From: Leptodontidium sp. MPI-SDFR-AT-0119
Lineage: Eukaryota; Ascomycota; Leotiomycetes; Helotiales; Leptodontidiaceae
Assembly (NCBI GenBank): GCA_020726505.1
Contig: JAHLEZ010000007.1
Span: forward strand, 2,852,001 to 2,916,000
DNA length: 64,000 nucleotides
Reading direction: 5' to 3'
Shown here: positions 47,216 through 57,238 of the stretch, one piece after another
Position numbering within the stretch: the stretch's first letter is position 1
Layout: the number at the start of each line of letters is the position of its first letter
Position numbers and translations under genes: made by a program
Notes under the pieces: model-generated
The model's input: only the letters and a program-made list of their open reading frames with translations
Databases searched by the model: none
What the model was told of the DNA's origin: nothing

Positions 47216-47241
47216 CTTGCGAGCGATCCTCTCACAGGTAG

Positions 47242-47628
47242 AAAGGGACGTTGTGCGCGTTTACTATTTACGCTCTAGCATGCGTAGTAAATGCAAGAAG
47301 ATTTCCAAGTACTTAGTCGACGAGCTCTCCACATAAATTACTAAAGATTAACTGAGAATCTCACTTAGTCCTACGTTGCTCGCTGGGCTTAAAGGTAAGT
47401 AGTTACGCTACAAGCGTCCCCGTTTTTGGAAATTTAAAGAACTAGTTACTAACGGAACACATCTTAAACAGCGTCTTCCATAGATCCCTTAAGCCCAGTC
47501 TAAGGCCCATCCCAAGCATTTAGCGACTCTAGTCAACGACGAGCACTGCCATACTTCAAGAACCCTTCTCCACCAGGCCCGGCACGGAGCGGCGATCCTG
47601 ATGCGGGGAAGCGGGGCGGGAAATGGAG
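47242..47628. other. No gene recognised
   Basis: Short stretch between two MITEs with no coding signal. It includes a GGGCTTAAAG/CCCTTAAGCCC partial dyad around 47387-47494. Confidence 0.4.
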
Positions 47629-48135
47629 AGGGCTGGTACACGGACGACCCCCTGTTACTATGAGGACGACCCCGACCCCCCCCCCCCCCCCCCCTGTTTC
47701 CTAAGGCGGTGACCTAAAATGTCAGCGGTGAAAGTGACTTCCAGCGCCACCTAATTAGTCGCGAAATCGCGTACCTTTCTTAACGCGTACATTGTAACGC
47801 ATCGTGATTTGAATAATCACAACACATATCCACGAGAATTTTTCCCTTACCTTTACGTGCTTTTCGATTCCCAGTAGCATTACAGTTGTCTAGAGCTATC
47901 GTTCCGGACGATGATTTTGTTATAATCCCGGCAGCTCAGTATTAGTCTCTCTTTTCTAGTTTTAGCATTAGTATGCGAAATGCATCTTAAAGTACTATTA
48001 CATTAATTTTGGTAGGTGCAACCACTCTAATTTACTGCCGCAGTACTTGCGGGGACATCGTGTTTTCTGCCATAAAAACAGGGGGAGGGGGGGGGGGGGG
48101 GGGAGGGGGGGGGGGGTCGTCCGTGTATCAGCCCT
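47629..48135. mobile_element. MITE with G/C-homopolymer terminal inverted repeats
   Basis: The left end begins AGGGCTGGTACACGGACGAC. The right end, reverse-complemented, begins AGGGCTGATACACGGACGAC, one difference in 20 bases. Inward of both lie long C (left, 47676-47694) or G (right, 48081-48116) runs. The unit is 507 bp with a non-coding interior. No target duplication could be fixed. The G-tracts on the right are long enough to form G-quadruplexes and are also where assembly errors are likely. Confidence 0.7.
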
Positions 48136-48621
48136 CGAAACGGAGGCACTAGGACCTACATGCTGAGACTAGTAGCGAAACCCATTCCGTGAAGACCAAT
48201 AACAGTCACACGCAGCCCTAGGCTGATGTCGGGTGTTCGTCGACCTTTATCAATAACGAGCAGCACCGTGTCTCACGAACTTCTCGGAGTCTCTCAGCGG
48301 CAGCGGAGGCGTTACTAGTCGCTGAGTATCAGGAATGGCCCTTCTAAGGCTTTCTTAAGCGCACCAGGATTAGGGATAATGTGACGTACAATCTTGAGTT
48401 CAAACTGGCCATCGATTTCGGAACACTTTCACTTACCGATTGGCATTAGACATCTATTCTAGCGGGGAGGCCTTAGCAAAGGTTCCGACCCATCACGAGG
48501 CTGGTGCACATTCCAAGGTACATCAAGCACCGTTAAATCCTAAGAAATGGCGTGCTAAATGAACTAAATAGACAACAAAAGAGGATGTAACGCTACTCCA
48601 GATAAAGAACGATGGTTCTTC

Positions 48622-48990
48622 ATGGGAAGTCATCTATACTGCCCTCCCTCACCGGAGCATAAGGACGATCTAGGTACACTATTCGACGAAGTTAAAAGGG
48701 TAGTGTTACTAAAAGTGACGGCACTAATCGCATTGGACGACCTGTATCGGAGAAGCTCGAACCGTCAAGCAACGGCGATGATGACGATTCAAGTGATAGA
48801 GGCCCTAGCGAAGCCGAGCAGGGCCGTTCGAGTGGTTAGACCTAGCGAGCAGCGCTTCCTGGCATCCAAGAAGGCAAGTCTTAGAACTGGATTTTTAGCA
48901 AGGTCCTAGGCAGGACTCAGCCTGCAATACGTACGCGTTAGAATATGATCCGGCCCAGAGGCGAGTAGGCTCCTCCCGCAGGTGGACAGG
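48622..48990 (+). pseudogene. Possible Myb/SANT-like gene relic
   Basis: A frame at 48740-48990 reads an acidic NGDDDDSSDRGPSEAEQG segment, then RAALPGIQEGKS, NWIFSKVLGRTQPAIRTR and NMIRPRGE. It is broken by several TAG or TAA codons. The order of a basic patch, a trypsin-like helix and a WIxxxxxGRTxxAIRTRW segment recalls the third helix of Myb/SANT-like domains in fungal hypothetical proteins. Another frame, 48622-48909, starts with ATG and contains LGTLFDEVKRVVLLKVTAL, probably an out-of-frame part of the same relic. Confidence 0.35.
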
Positions 48991-50069
48991 CGGCAGCTCA
49001 AGCTCTGTGTGCATGCATATTCCTTCGCATCTGCTGGGACGAACGTCTAAATGGAATCTTGTCCTGTTGGCCAGTCCCAGCGCGGGGGGCAACGCGTCGA
49101 CAAGTATCTCGTAGCTCTTTTGGGCGACTACCAGTGGTCTCGCTGCGTTCTCCACTCTGGATCTCGTCCTGTGGTGCCTCAGCCGAGCGAGGACTTGGGA
49201 AGGTAGGTGTGCCGGCCGATGATGACTCCACTTGTTGCTCTCCTAAAGCCAATCCCAGTTCTTTCTTTAATCCAGCCATGTTCTCATCTGTTCATTCATC
49301 ATCGCCGATATCGGAAGACTTGGGGAGGAAGTGGAGTGCAGACTCCACTGACATGTTTCGAGTGATACTACCGACATCTTGCTAGTGGGTCTGATCTTGC
49401 AGCGGCCGGGAGGATTGAGGGAGGGTCTGGGGTTGGGCTTGTGCGGGAGCAGAAGGCACGCTGTGCTGCTCGTGAGACCCAAGACCCGCGGTTGTCTCCT
49501 CAACATAGCGGCCCTCCTCAACGTCATACCATGGACAAGATGTATCAATGGACTCTGTCGGTGCTGAAGCGAGTTCTGAGGTTGGAAGGAAGTTATGCAG
49601 ACTCCAGAAGCGCCTTCAGCCTGACCCCCAGCGGACCGCTTCTGCGCATAAGGACAGCCGGTGCACCTACCTGACTCCGGCCCTAACGTTCACCGACCCT
49701 AATTGTGTTTGGTCGGCTTGCAGTCTAGCCCTATGAAGAGCTGACTATTCTAGGTGCTAAAGGGTAGACCCGGTCTCCGAGGCCTTAGTCGAGATCTTCG
49801 GATGCAGAGCCGTCCGCTCCTCGAGATGGAAGATTTCCGTCTATTCACCGTTATTACTATCAAGAGCACGCTTATATTCTAGAGCAATAAGTCAGAACAA
49901 TTCACTTTGGGTGCAGGTTTTCAACATACGTTCAGCTCTGGCTGCTGTATTTCTATCTGCCTCAATTCGACATCCAGAACGGGAAAGAGTCGCCGCGAGC
50001 CTATGTGCTTTCTGGCTGCCGCTAGAGTTGAGTGAACGGATTGAACGGCTGAGCTTAGCAGTCTAGAGA
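48991..50069. other. No gene recognised
   Basis: Overlapping short frames occur on both strands and none is family-like. A segment with SSPISEDLGRKWSADSTDM (about 49287-49345) may be a gene scrap. Confidence 0.35.
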
Positions 50070-50386
50070 GTGTTTCGCTTGAAAGGTGGCGCGTTTGATG
50101 GAGAAATGCAAATGGAACAAATCTCGTGCTCTCAAGAGCATATATTACGAAATGAAGTGGGCCGAAAGCAAACCAGTTTGAGCATGTGTATAATGTTCAG
50201 CGAGGAGGATCGAATCCAGAGTGGCAGATCGAGGATTTTGGCTTCAAACTGGCCGTGCCGTCAAGCTTTCAGCTGCGGCAGGGCCGGCGAACCAGCTGTC
50301 GTAACCTTCGATATGAACAATACTTTGCGCAGGGAAAGCATCTGGTGGGGTTGCATGTGACCACATCGTCTTTGTCTTCTTCGTGA
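50070..50386 (+). pseudogene. Hypothetical protein fragment
   Basis: A plus-strand frame ending at about 50386 contains MYNVQRGGSNPEWQIEDFGF, KLAVPSSFQLRQGRRTS and YEQYFAQGKHLVGLHVTT. It has no stop and looks coding. The family is unknown to me, and there is no clear start codon in context. It overlaps the end of the minus-strand Reg1-like relic, so one of the two was joined here by rearrangement. Confidence 0.35.
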
Positions 50387-50940
50387 GGCATGAACATGCC
50401 TGAGGGCGTGCGTCTCATGCCTGATGGATCGCCGTTGAGACAAAGAGGATAATCTAGATTTATGCAGGTTCTGGAGTCGTTCTTCAGTTAGTGCCATGCT
50501 GTCTTTGCGGTTGGCAAAGGCACTGGATGGCTACCAGTCCATATCCGCATCGTCGTCTCTCGAGCCGTCCCTGAGTGTTTCTTATGAGGATGATGGGGAG
50601 AGTTTGCCGCTGTTCCAGAGGCGCTACTGTGCTTCACTGCTGTCTCCGGCGGTTCTGAGGTATCTTCCCCGTCCTTTAGCATCGTAGATGGTAGCATTTC
50701 AATCGACTTGCTGCTAGCACTAAAGCTCGCCCGTGGTGTAGCCCTTCTGCTCGACATGAGCGGTAATTTCCACTTGGGATCGGTCCTCCTTGTCATGATG
50801 GCTCCATCGTCCGAATCGCTATCGTCGGAATCGTGAATAGCATACGAGTCGGGCTCCTCGTCTTCGTCACCCTTCACTTCCAACGCTATATATTGCTCGA
50901 CCTGCTCATTGAAATGAATGTGCTTCTCCAGTGTTCGCAA
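50330..50940 (-). pseudogene. Reg1-like (type-1 phosphatase regulatory subunit) fragment
   Basis: The minus strand opens at 50940 without ATG as EKHIHFNEQVEQYIALEVKG, then YAIHDSDDSDSDDG and WKLPLMSSRRATPRASF. A frameshift leads to NRKDSMALTEERLQNLHKS and then SGMRRTPSGMFMPHEEDKDD. The HIHFNEQVEQ motif and the terminal MPHEED block are conserved in the ascomycete Reg1/GATA-like (DUF1752) family, which targets protein phosphatase 1 in glucose repression. The N-terminal half is missing and at least two frameshifts are present. It is a dead partial duplicate of a gene that is normally single-copy. Confidence 0.65.
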
Positions 50941-53607
50941 TAGTATACTATCCGTATTACTAGCGCAGTATTGAGCCCTCTTTGTACGTACCCCCGTATG
51001 TATTGAAGCCCACGTATATTACTAACAAGAGGACTAGTAATACTGTACGGTACGGCAATATACTAACCGTATGACAAGATACAGCGCTAATCCCAAACAA
51101 GAACATTATTCCCTCAACCCCTTTTTTTCAACTTCAAAGTCACGTTTTACCCCTTTTCCCCCCCGCTCTCCCCTTTTCTTCCTTACTTTTACCCCTCCTT
51201 TTACCCCGCATTCCGTATTCCAGTATACGTCACAGTAGCAACTAATATTCAAATATCATATGGTTACGGCACTGTATTTTTGAATCAATATTGTTACTAC
51301 GACGTATTTTCAAAGTCGTACGGTTACTATTAAAGTGGGGGGTATCAAAATACTACATATGCTATTGCGAACACTGTTCTCCTCCCCTGTGCTGGGAGAT
51401 GCCAATCCCGAGGGTAAGACTAAAGGAAGTAAGCTAAGGTTTTCCCTACTCATTCTTTTAGAAGAGGTAGAAAATGTAACAAAGTCGGAAGTCGCCCGCC
51501 CTATAGTAAGCCGGTCGCATCTTCGTCCGGCTTTACGAAATTACTTTACTTGAACTGTAACTACTGCCTGCCCGAGTAGCGATCTCTAAAGTATTATCTC
51601 TGATATACTTCGCTTCTTTAGAATTAACTTTTTATTAAGAAAGGAATTACACTTTAAGATGTGACTACTATTACTTAGTAAGCAAGGAGGCATTCTCAAT
51701 AACTTGTCTAATCTAGTCTGTAAGGGCCCGTATAACTAAGTTATATTACAGCCCTTTAGCCTAGCGGATGTCAGCAAGGGTATAGCTACGCCTAATGACT
51801 GAGATCGTGATTAGTTTTTATTAAGACCTACTAATTAAGTGATTTTGGAGATACTGTCTTTAACTTATTCTTTAACTTCGTTTATATTCTCTAAGATGTA
51901 TTTTCTAATCTCGTATTATTACTATACGCTTTCTGATTTTATATAATATACTTCTGAGACAACTAAATATCCTCCTCCTTCTAATTATGCGATAAGTAGT
52001 TTATATTTCTTAACGGCTATATTCGTACCGCTATATTGTCCTCTATATATTTAACTGGATCCGGAGACTCTAGCCTCGACATATTAGTCGAAGTGCTATT
52101 AGAAGTTAGTAGGACTATATAAGAGTCACCTGCCCAAAGGTTCGCTGGAGGTTCTAGGTCTTCTACTTAATCGTAATATCCTACGGCGTAGGAGGAGAGA
52201 CAATTTAGTCTTCGTCGTCTTAGTCCCCTAAGCTGGCGTCGAGCGATAAGTTATTACCAGGAGTCGAAGAGTATGAAGGAGTAGTCGAGTCGGCATGTAA
52301 AGTCCTTGGAGATTATAGAGCCGAGGAAGATACAGAATTAGTAAGTAAAATTTTCGTCTTAAATCCACCTCTAGTCTTCGAGGGAAATTTTTGGTATAAC
52401 GTTTGATGTGCGATGAACTTAGGCCGCGAGTGAGATCGACGAATTAAACTTAACGTGAAGTAATTACTCTCTTCCAAAGAAAGGACTATGGCCATATTAG
52501 TAAGAAGGAATAATATGTCGGTGGGGAATAAGAGGGCGAAAGGTATTTAAGGTCGGTACGACCAGGACTCGATCGTTCCTTCCTCCTTCTGACTGTGGTC
52601 GTATAGTAGCGCTCCTGAGAATCTAAAGTTTCCTACTCGGACTAGCGATATAACTGTTCACTCGATAGTATCATCAAGTAGGCTCGGAATTACTAGGTTG
52701 TGTGGGTTTCTTGTGGAGCTCGACGTAACGAGTGACGAGGAAGGCAAAGCTAGTGCGTGGTCTTAGAGTCTTCTAATGGCTTGTTGACGGTATTCTCGTG
52801 AATAAGCGGAATGATTCTGGTGATAGTGAGAGGAGGGGGCGGAGTAAGAGGTTAAGAATAAAGAAAAGTATATAGGAGTAACGTTAGGGTGTTGGGGTTG
52901 AGGTAAAAGAATAGCAACTGGCACATAGCGTTCAACGATATGCGCAGTAAAACGTTCCGTGACTTTCGAAGACAATGGACACTTCGACTCTACTTGAATT
53001 TCTCAACTCGATTTAATAATCTAATCCGAATCGTCCCTTTATTCGGGGTACTCGAGGTCGACCGTTACTAGACTGTGGAATGTGAAGAAGATCTAATTAG
53101 GTTGAAATCGAGATGATGAGGTAAGTTCTTCTATATAGTTGATAGGCGCGATACACTACCGTATAGCATACATATCATTGACCGAGAACAGAAGGACAGA
53201 AATATTTTCAAGTCCAGTCTAGTCTAACGACTACTTCTCGTCGTGGCCACTTAATTATTCGTCGTGAGTAAAAGAGCTTTAGGTTCGACGACGCTACAAC
53301 TCTCGTGCCATCAATCGAAGCTTGAGGTTGTCAGGCCATGCCTATAGTACGAGTATTAGGGAAGCAGAGAGCTTCAATTCGTGATTAGTTGAAAAAGGCG
53401 AATTTCACTTGGGAGTGGGGAAGAAAGTATATATTATTAGTTATTGACCATGGATCGATGATAAGGGGTGCCGGGGAGATATACGCGGCTGCTATTGTGG
53501 ACTCTACGTGTAGTAGTACATGCTGTGACAAGCCCAGCATCGATCATTCGTTATAGTGTCCCTAGGTTGAGGTATAGCTTGTGAAGTGCGGCTCCTCGGC
53601 CTAGCAT
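50941..53607. other. Unclassified, probably decayed transposon DNA
   Basis: No reliable gene was found. On the minus strand near 52490-52320 the text SRPKFIAHQTLYQKFPSKT and, lower, IAxLEGGGYLV-like phrases look protein-derived but match no family I can name. Stops are frequent and of TAG/TAA type. A GTACGGTACGG-type dyad lies near 51044-51054. Confidence 0.35.
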
Positions 53608-54006
53608 TCAATAACCGCCGCTTGTATGCCCGAGGTTCGGTATCCAGAGCCGGTGTACTGAAACGTGGAGAGAAACACTACCTCGTTCGCGTTTATCTCT
53701 TTTAAAGATAGCCCCGATATCTGAGCCAGAGTAGCTTCGCTCCTGAGTGCATCTCCGGGCCAGTATAAGTGCAGCAAGAAACATGCGTCGCTGGCACTGC
53801 AGTGGCATGACCCGCTCCGTGTCCTTCAGCTGACCGGTAAACAATTTATCTGGCTCAATCAGGGGTAGAGGCTTGGTGATATAGGAGTCAATGGAAGAGC
53901 CTGCCGTTGAGGAGAACACTACCGGCTCGGTCATTACTGGTCCTTCCCTCAACAGCTGTAAGGTCTCGGTTGAAGCCAAAGCCGTTGTTGACGAGACCGG
54001 CTTCAT
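53608..54006 (-). pseudogene. Pho80-type cyclin fragment
   Basis: From an ATG at 54006 the minus strand encodes SIDSYITKPLPLIEPDKLF, then MPLQCQRRMFLAALILARRC and TQERSYSGSDIGAIFKRD, ending SVHRLWIP and a short tail. The CxRRMFLAALILAxKxxQxRxYS block is characteristic of Pho80/Pcl-family cyclins, which activate Pho85-type kinases. After ERSYS the match becomes poor, and the second half of the cyclin box is disturbed. The fragment is probably a truncated, mutated duplicate. Function as a cyclin is very unlikely. Confidence 0.55.
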
Positions 54007-54115
54007 TTCGATGCAGGCACAGCCGGGCAGAGAATGACGGGATCAAATTACACTTTCGAGATTTATTAAGCTCTAACCCTGATCTCCCCCGGCAAACTTC
54101 AGCATTACATTGTAA

Positions 54116-54796
54116 TCAGCCAGTCCAGAATGTCAACTTTGTTCTCAGTGTTTCGCTCTCTTGTTCCAAGGTTTTTTCCTGCTCCTGTAGATGGCGTATG
54201 TAGCCGATTGCCTTCTCTAGAACACCTATCTCTGAATTCGCCGAACTGCCGTCCTGTTGACCTCTCTTGTCACGTGTCACCAGATGCTTGGCTTCGAGTC
54301 CACTTAGAGCACGCGACAACTTTCCTAGCTCGTCTTCGTAGGATCTTGCAGACGGCTGCTCTGACCCCCGGTAGGAATGGTCTCTTGTTGTAGTTGAGGG
54401 CTGGTCGATGTGGTGATACAAAGGCTTGTCCACGACACTTGATAGAAGACGATTAGTGATATATTTGGTGGAGTTCTCGAGGCTGAGGCCTTACGCTCTG
54501 TTGGGTAGCTGTGTGGCTGCCATTTCGAAGGGGGCAGTTGTGGATAGGGCCGTCTCCGTTGCGAAAATGTCGGAGCATGCAGCGAGGATACCCGAGATAT
54601 CCAACTCTGCAGTGGGCGACAGCAAATACTGGAGCTCGGAGCTCTTGACGAATGTGTCACTTTGGGAATCAACCCGGCTTAATAAGACTTCGCAGCTTAG
54701 CTTCGTTTTAGGCTTTGAAACACACTTGCCGATCTCTTTCAAAGTGGTGTGATATATGGTCTCATAATGCAAGCCACTTCGGAAACCCCAAGCCAC
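54116..54796 (-). CDS. HLH-zipper-like protein without an obvious basic region
   Basis: Two minus-strand exons, 54796-54491 and about 54433-54116, can be joined by an intron with a GTAAGG donor and ATCAAG acceptor that keeps frame (PNRAVVDKPLY). The C-terminal exon has YEDELGKLSRALSGLEAKHL as a possible helix 1. A polar loop follows, then NSEIGVLEKAIGYIRHLQEQ as helix 2 and EKTLEQESETLRTKL as a coiled coil. The segment ahead of helix 1 (RDHSYRGSEQPSARS) is not a bHLH basic region. The design matches the small HLH protein at 43936. The first exon has no ATG in frame, so an upstream exon is missing from this model or the gene is dead. Confidence 0.45.
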
Positions 54797-55689
54797 ACGC
54801 CTCCCTCATCTTCGCTACGCTTTGCCTTTAGCCTCGATTACCTGCAATGATAATTAACAAGATGTCCACCCAACAGTGTGCATCTTTCATCCACCTCCTT
54901 TGATCATGAAAGGTTTTCTAGCAAATGTCGTGTACACCACAGCTCCTGCGCGATCAGACTTAATACCTTCACTCCCGAAACCAGAACAGCAGATTCTATG
55001 GGTTGGCTGCTCAAACAGCCAGACCATTGAGACAGATGCGCTGAGCATTCCACGTCAAGAGTTGTTCGTGTATAGAAATCTAGGAACCAGCTGTCCGCCG
55101 GAGACACTAGCTGTCTCAGCGCAATTGAGCTCTGTGTTGAGGTCCTCCAGGTATCTTGAAATATTTTGTCTTCAACTAGAAACATTTGACTGACCTATTT
55201 TGCAGGTCAGACACATAATCATATGTGGACATTATGGCTGTTGCTTGATCAGCACTAGTTCGGACATCAATTCCTTAGGGGGTTGGCTCTCGTAAGTAGT
55301 GATCCTGCAGTATTGAGATGCACGGCGGCGCACTTTCCCAAGAAGCAATTTCCTGACCATTAATAGTAACCTGAACGAACTCCGGGCAGTAAGCGAAGAC
55401 AGACTCGGGAAAGGTACGGGATTAGAAGAGCGTGACCGACAGTTGGTGGAGCTGGATGTCCTTGCAGAGGTTCATTGGGTTATGCAGCAGCCAAGTGTGA
55501 TGAAAGCTGTCGGTGAGAGAGGCATGGAGGTGCATGGGTTCGTCTACGATTCAGTTCAGAGGTCATGCGTGAAGCTGGAAATATCTCCATCAGTTGATAG
55601 CAAGTAACGTACCTGCCATTGGATCTTTGCTGTATTCTTTTATCATTGCAAACGTATCGACCTACCTGTAAGTATGCTCTCCTTCGCTG
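54797..55689. other. Possible upstream exon of the HLH gene, otherwise unassigned
   Basis: A minus-strand frame (55185-54904) has DKIFQDTWRTSTQSSIALR and ends at a TGA. It could be an N-terminal exon of the 54796 gene, but no clean splice could be drawn. No other feature was seen. Confidence 0.3.
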
Positions 55690-56040
55690 GTCTGCCAAGT
55701 TCTGGAGTTCATAGCTTGGTTCCTTTGTCGAGGCCAGCGATAGCGTCGCTACTATCAGTTAGGTTGACCATACGCTGCGAGAGAAAGTGTCTGAGGAGGT
55801 TATCTTGTCGAATACTCTCAGATATATACAGGATCTTGAAGGCCGCAACCAGCGTTTGCGCCAAGATAATACAGCTCTTAATTTGATGAGGATAATATAT
55901 GCTTGGAGATTGATGACCGGAATCGTAAGTGACCACCTATAGGTGTGTCGACGTATACTAAGCCATATAGGATGAGAACGTTGAAGAGCACGTGTTGGGC
56001 TTAAGCTGGGTTGATTCCTATAGCAAGGACGCTTAGGTAC
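55690..56040 (+). pseudogene. Truncated duplicate of the HLH-zipper gene at 43936
   Basis: The frame LREKVSEEVILSNTLRYIQ, DLEGRNQRLRQDNTALNLMR and IIYAWRLMTGI aligns with helix 2 and the coiled coil of the 43936 protein. An intron (GTAAGTGACC...GCCATATAG) sits at the same codon and carries the same TACTAAG branch point. The next exon (DENVEEHVLGLSWVDS) is also shared in pattern (NRNIEEHMSTMRRVD). Helix 1 and the start are missing, and a stop lies in the sequence before KVSEE. It is a partial, inactive copy. Confidence 0.7.
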
Positions 56041-56520
56041 CCAGGCTTTAGGAATCAATCCATTATTTTCAGCGACCCAAGAAAATGAATTCCACCCAAG
56101 GAAAGTCTCTTTGGGACGATTATAAGGGACTTGGGCGCTTGCGCGGGCTCACCTTCGGAGACCTATATGGGTAGAGACGTCGTCGAAGTTAAGATGTGTT
56201 TACCACCACTTATTCCCTGCCTTGCAACACTCACAACGGTTCAACATTCACTGCATAAGAAACCACTCCTCGATACGCCCCGGCATTTTTCGTTTCGATG
56301 AAGTTCGATTTCAACCAAGAGACTCTGCCAGACTTGCGAGGAAGCATTTACCTTGTCACTGGTGGAAAATAACGGCATGTGGGAGGTGCAGAGACTGGGA
56401 AGCTTCGTATCACGATTTAAGTGTCCCATAACCAACTGACTTTTATCGCCGAACTGCACCGTACCAGCAAAGGCATAACACAGCACCTACAAGGATGGCC
56501 AAAGCCGGGGGAACTTTGAA
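56041..56520. other. Continuation of the duplicated HLH segment, then non-coding
   Basis: At about 56092-56127 the sequence parallels 44747-44781 (TTCCACCCAA, then GGAAA...GGGACGAT), so the duplication extends past the HLH exons with a deletion of about 230 bp in this copy. The remainder to the chromate transporter stop has no coding signal. Confidence 0.5.
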
Positions 56521-57238
56521 CTAAGCACTCTCCGCATACGTGACTGCAGCCACAACAACCCACCATGGATCCCTTGCCAAACTTTGCCCGCGACTATCTT
56601 CAGGTATGAGATAGCCAATCCCCCACAATCTGTAGACCGCAGTGAACACCAACCCCACCGCTGTCGCATTCACTCCTCGAAGCAGGTCTACTACCCACTT
56701 CTTCGTTCTAAGCACCTGCCAGAAACTCTGCACAGCGACCGCGAGTGTGATCCCCGGGAGAAAAATACCAACAAAGCCTAGGAATGCGCCAAGAACAGTT
56801 GGGAACTGGGAACGTTGCAATGTAAGTGCGCTCAGGTAGACAGCAAAGTTGAAGTTGGGACCAGGGAAGGCTTGGATAATGGCGAGACCGGGGAGGAAGT
56901 CACGGCTGGAAACCCAACCGGGGTCGACAACATATGAACGGAGGAGGGGGATAACCACAGGGCCACCACCGAAGATGATTGTACCAGCTAGGTACATGTT
57001 GGCGAAGAGATCGAGAACGAGCGACGGGGTGTTGATAGTCCCTCGAGCTACAAGAATGGCAGTAAACTAAGTAAAGGAAGCTGTAAATCCAGGTTAGCAA
57101 GTTTAACAATGTAAAGAGCGGATAAGACATAGATACCAAAAAATATAATTGTAATCGCGATTTTAATCTTGATGCGGATCATATGATCTAAGGTATCATC
57201 TGTCGAAGCTTGCTCTGTCTGTAACCGCGAGTTGTCCG
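56521..57238 (-). pseudogene. Chromate transporter (CHR family), 3' part
   Basis: Beyond the inserted transposon the gene continues here: a hydrophilic linker (RLQTEQASTDDTLDHMIRIK) and a membrane segment (IKIAITIIFFGIYVLSAL). A likely 41-bp intron with a GCTAAC branch point follows. Then comes the second CHR domain with LFANMYLAGTIIFGGGPVVI, GLAIIQAFPGPNFNFAVYL, FVGIFLPGITLAVAVQSFW and LRGVNATAVGLVFTAVYRLW, ending with a TAG at 56521. The FGGGPxVIPLL and PGPNFNxA motifs define the family, which exports chromate or sulfate-like anions. This half has no stop of its own but is separated from its promoter by 4.4 kb. Confidence 0.85.

Noticed and set aside
47676..48116. Telomere or simple assembly gap
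   Set aside because: The C and G runs are not telomeric repeats (TTAGGG). They are symmetric within a TIR element, although their exact length may be an artefact.
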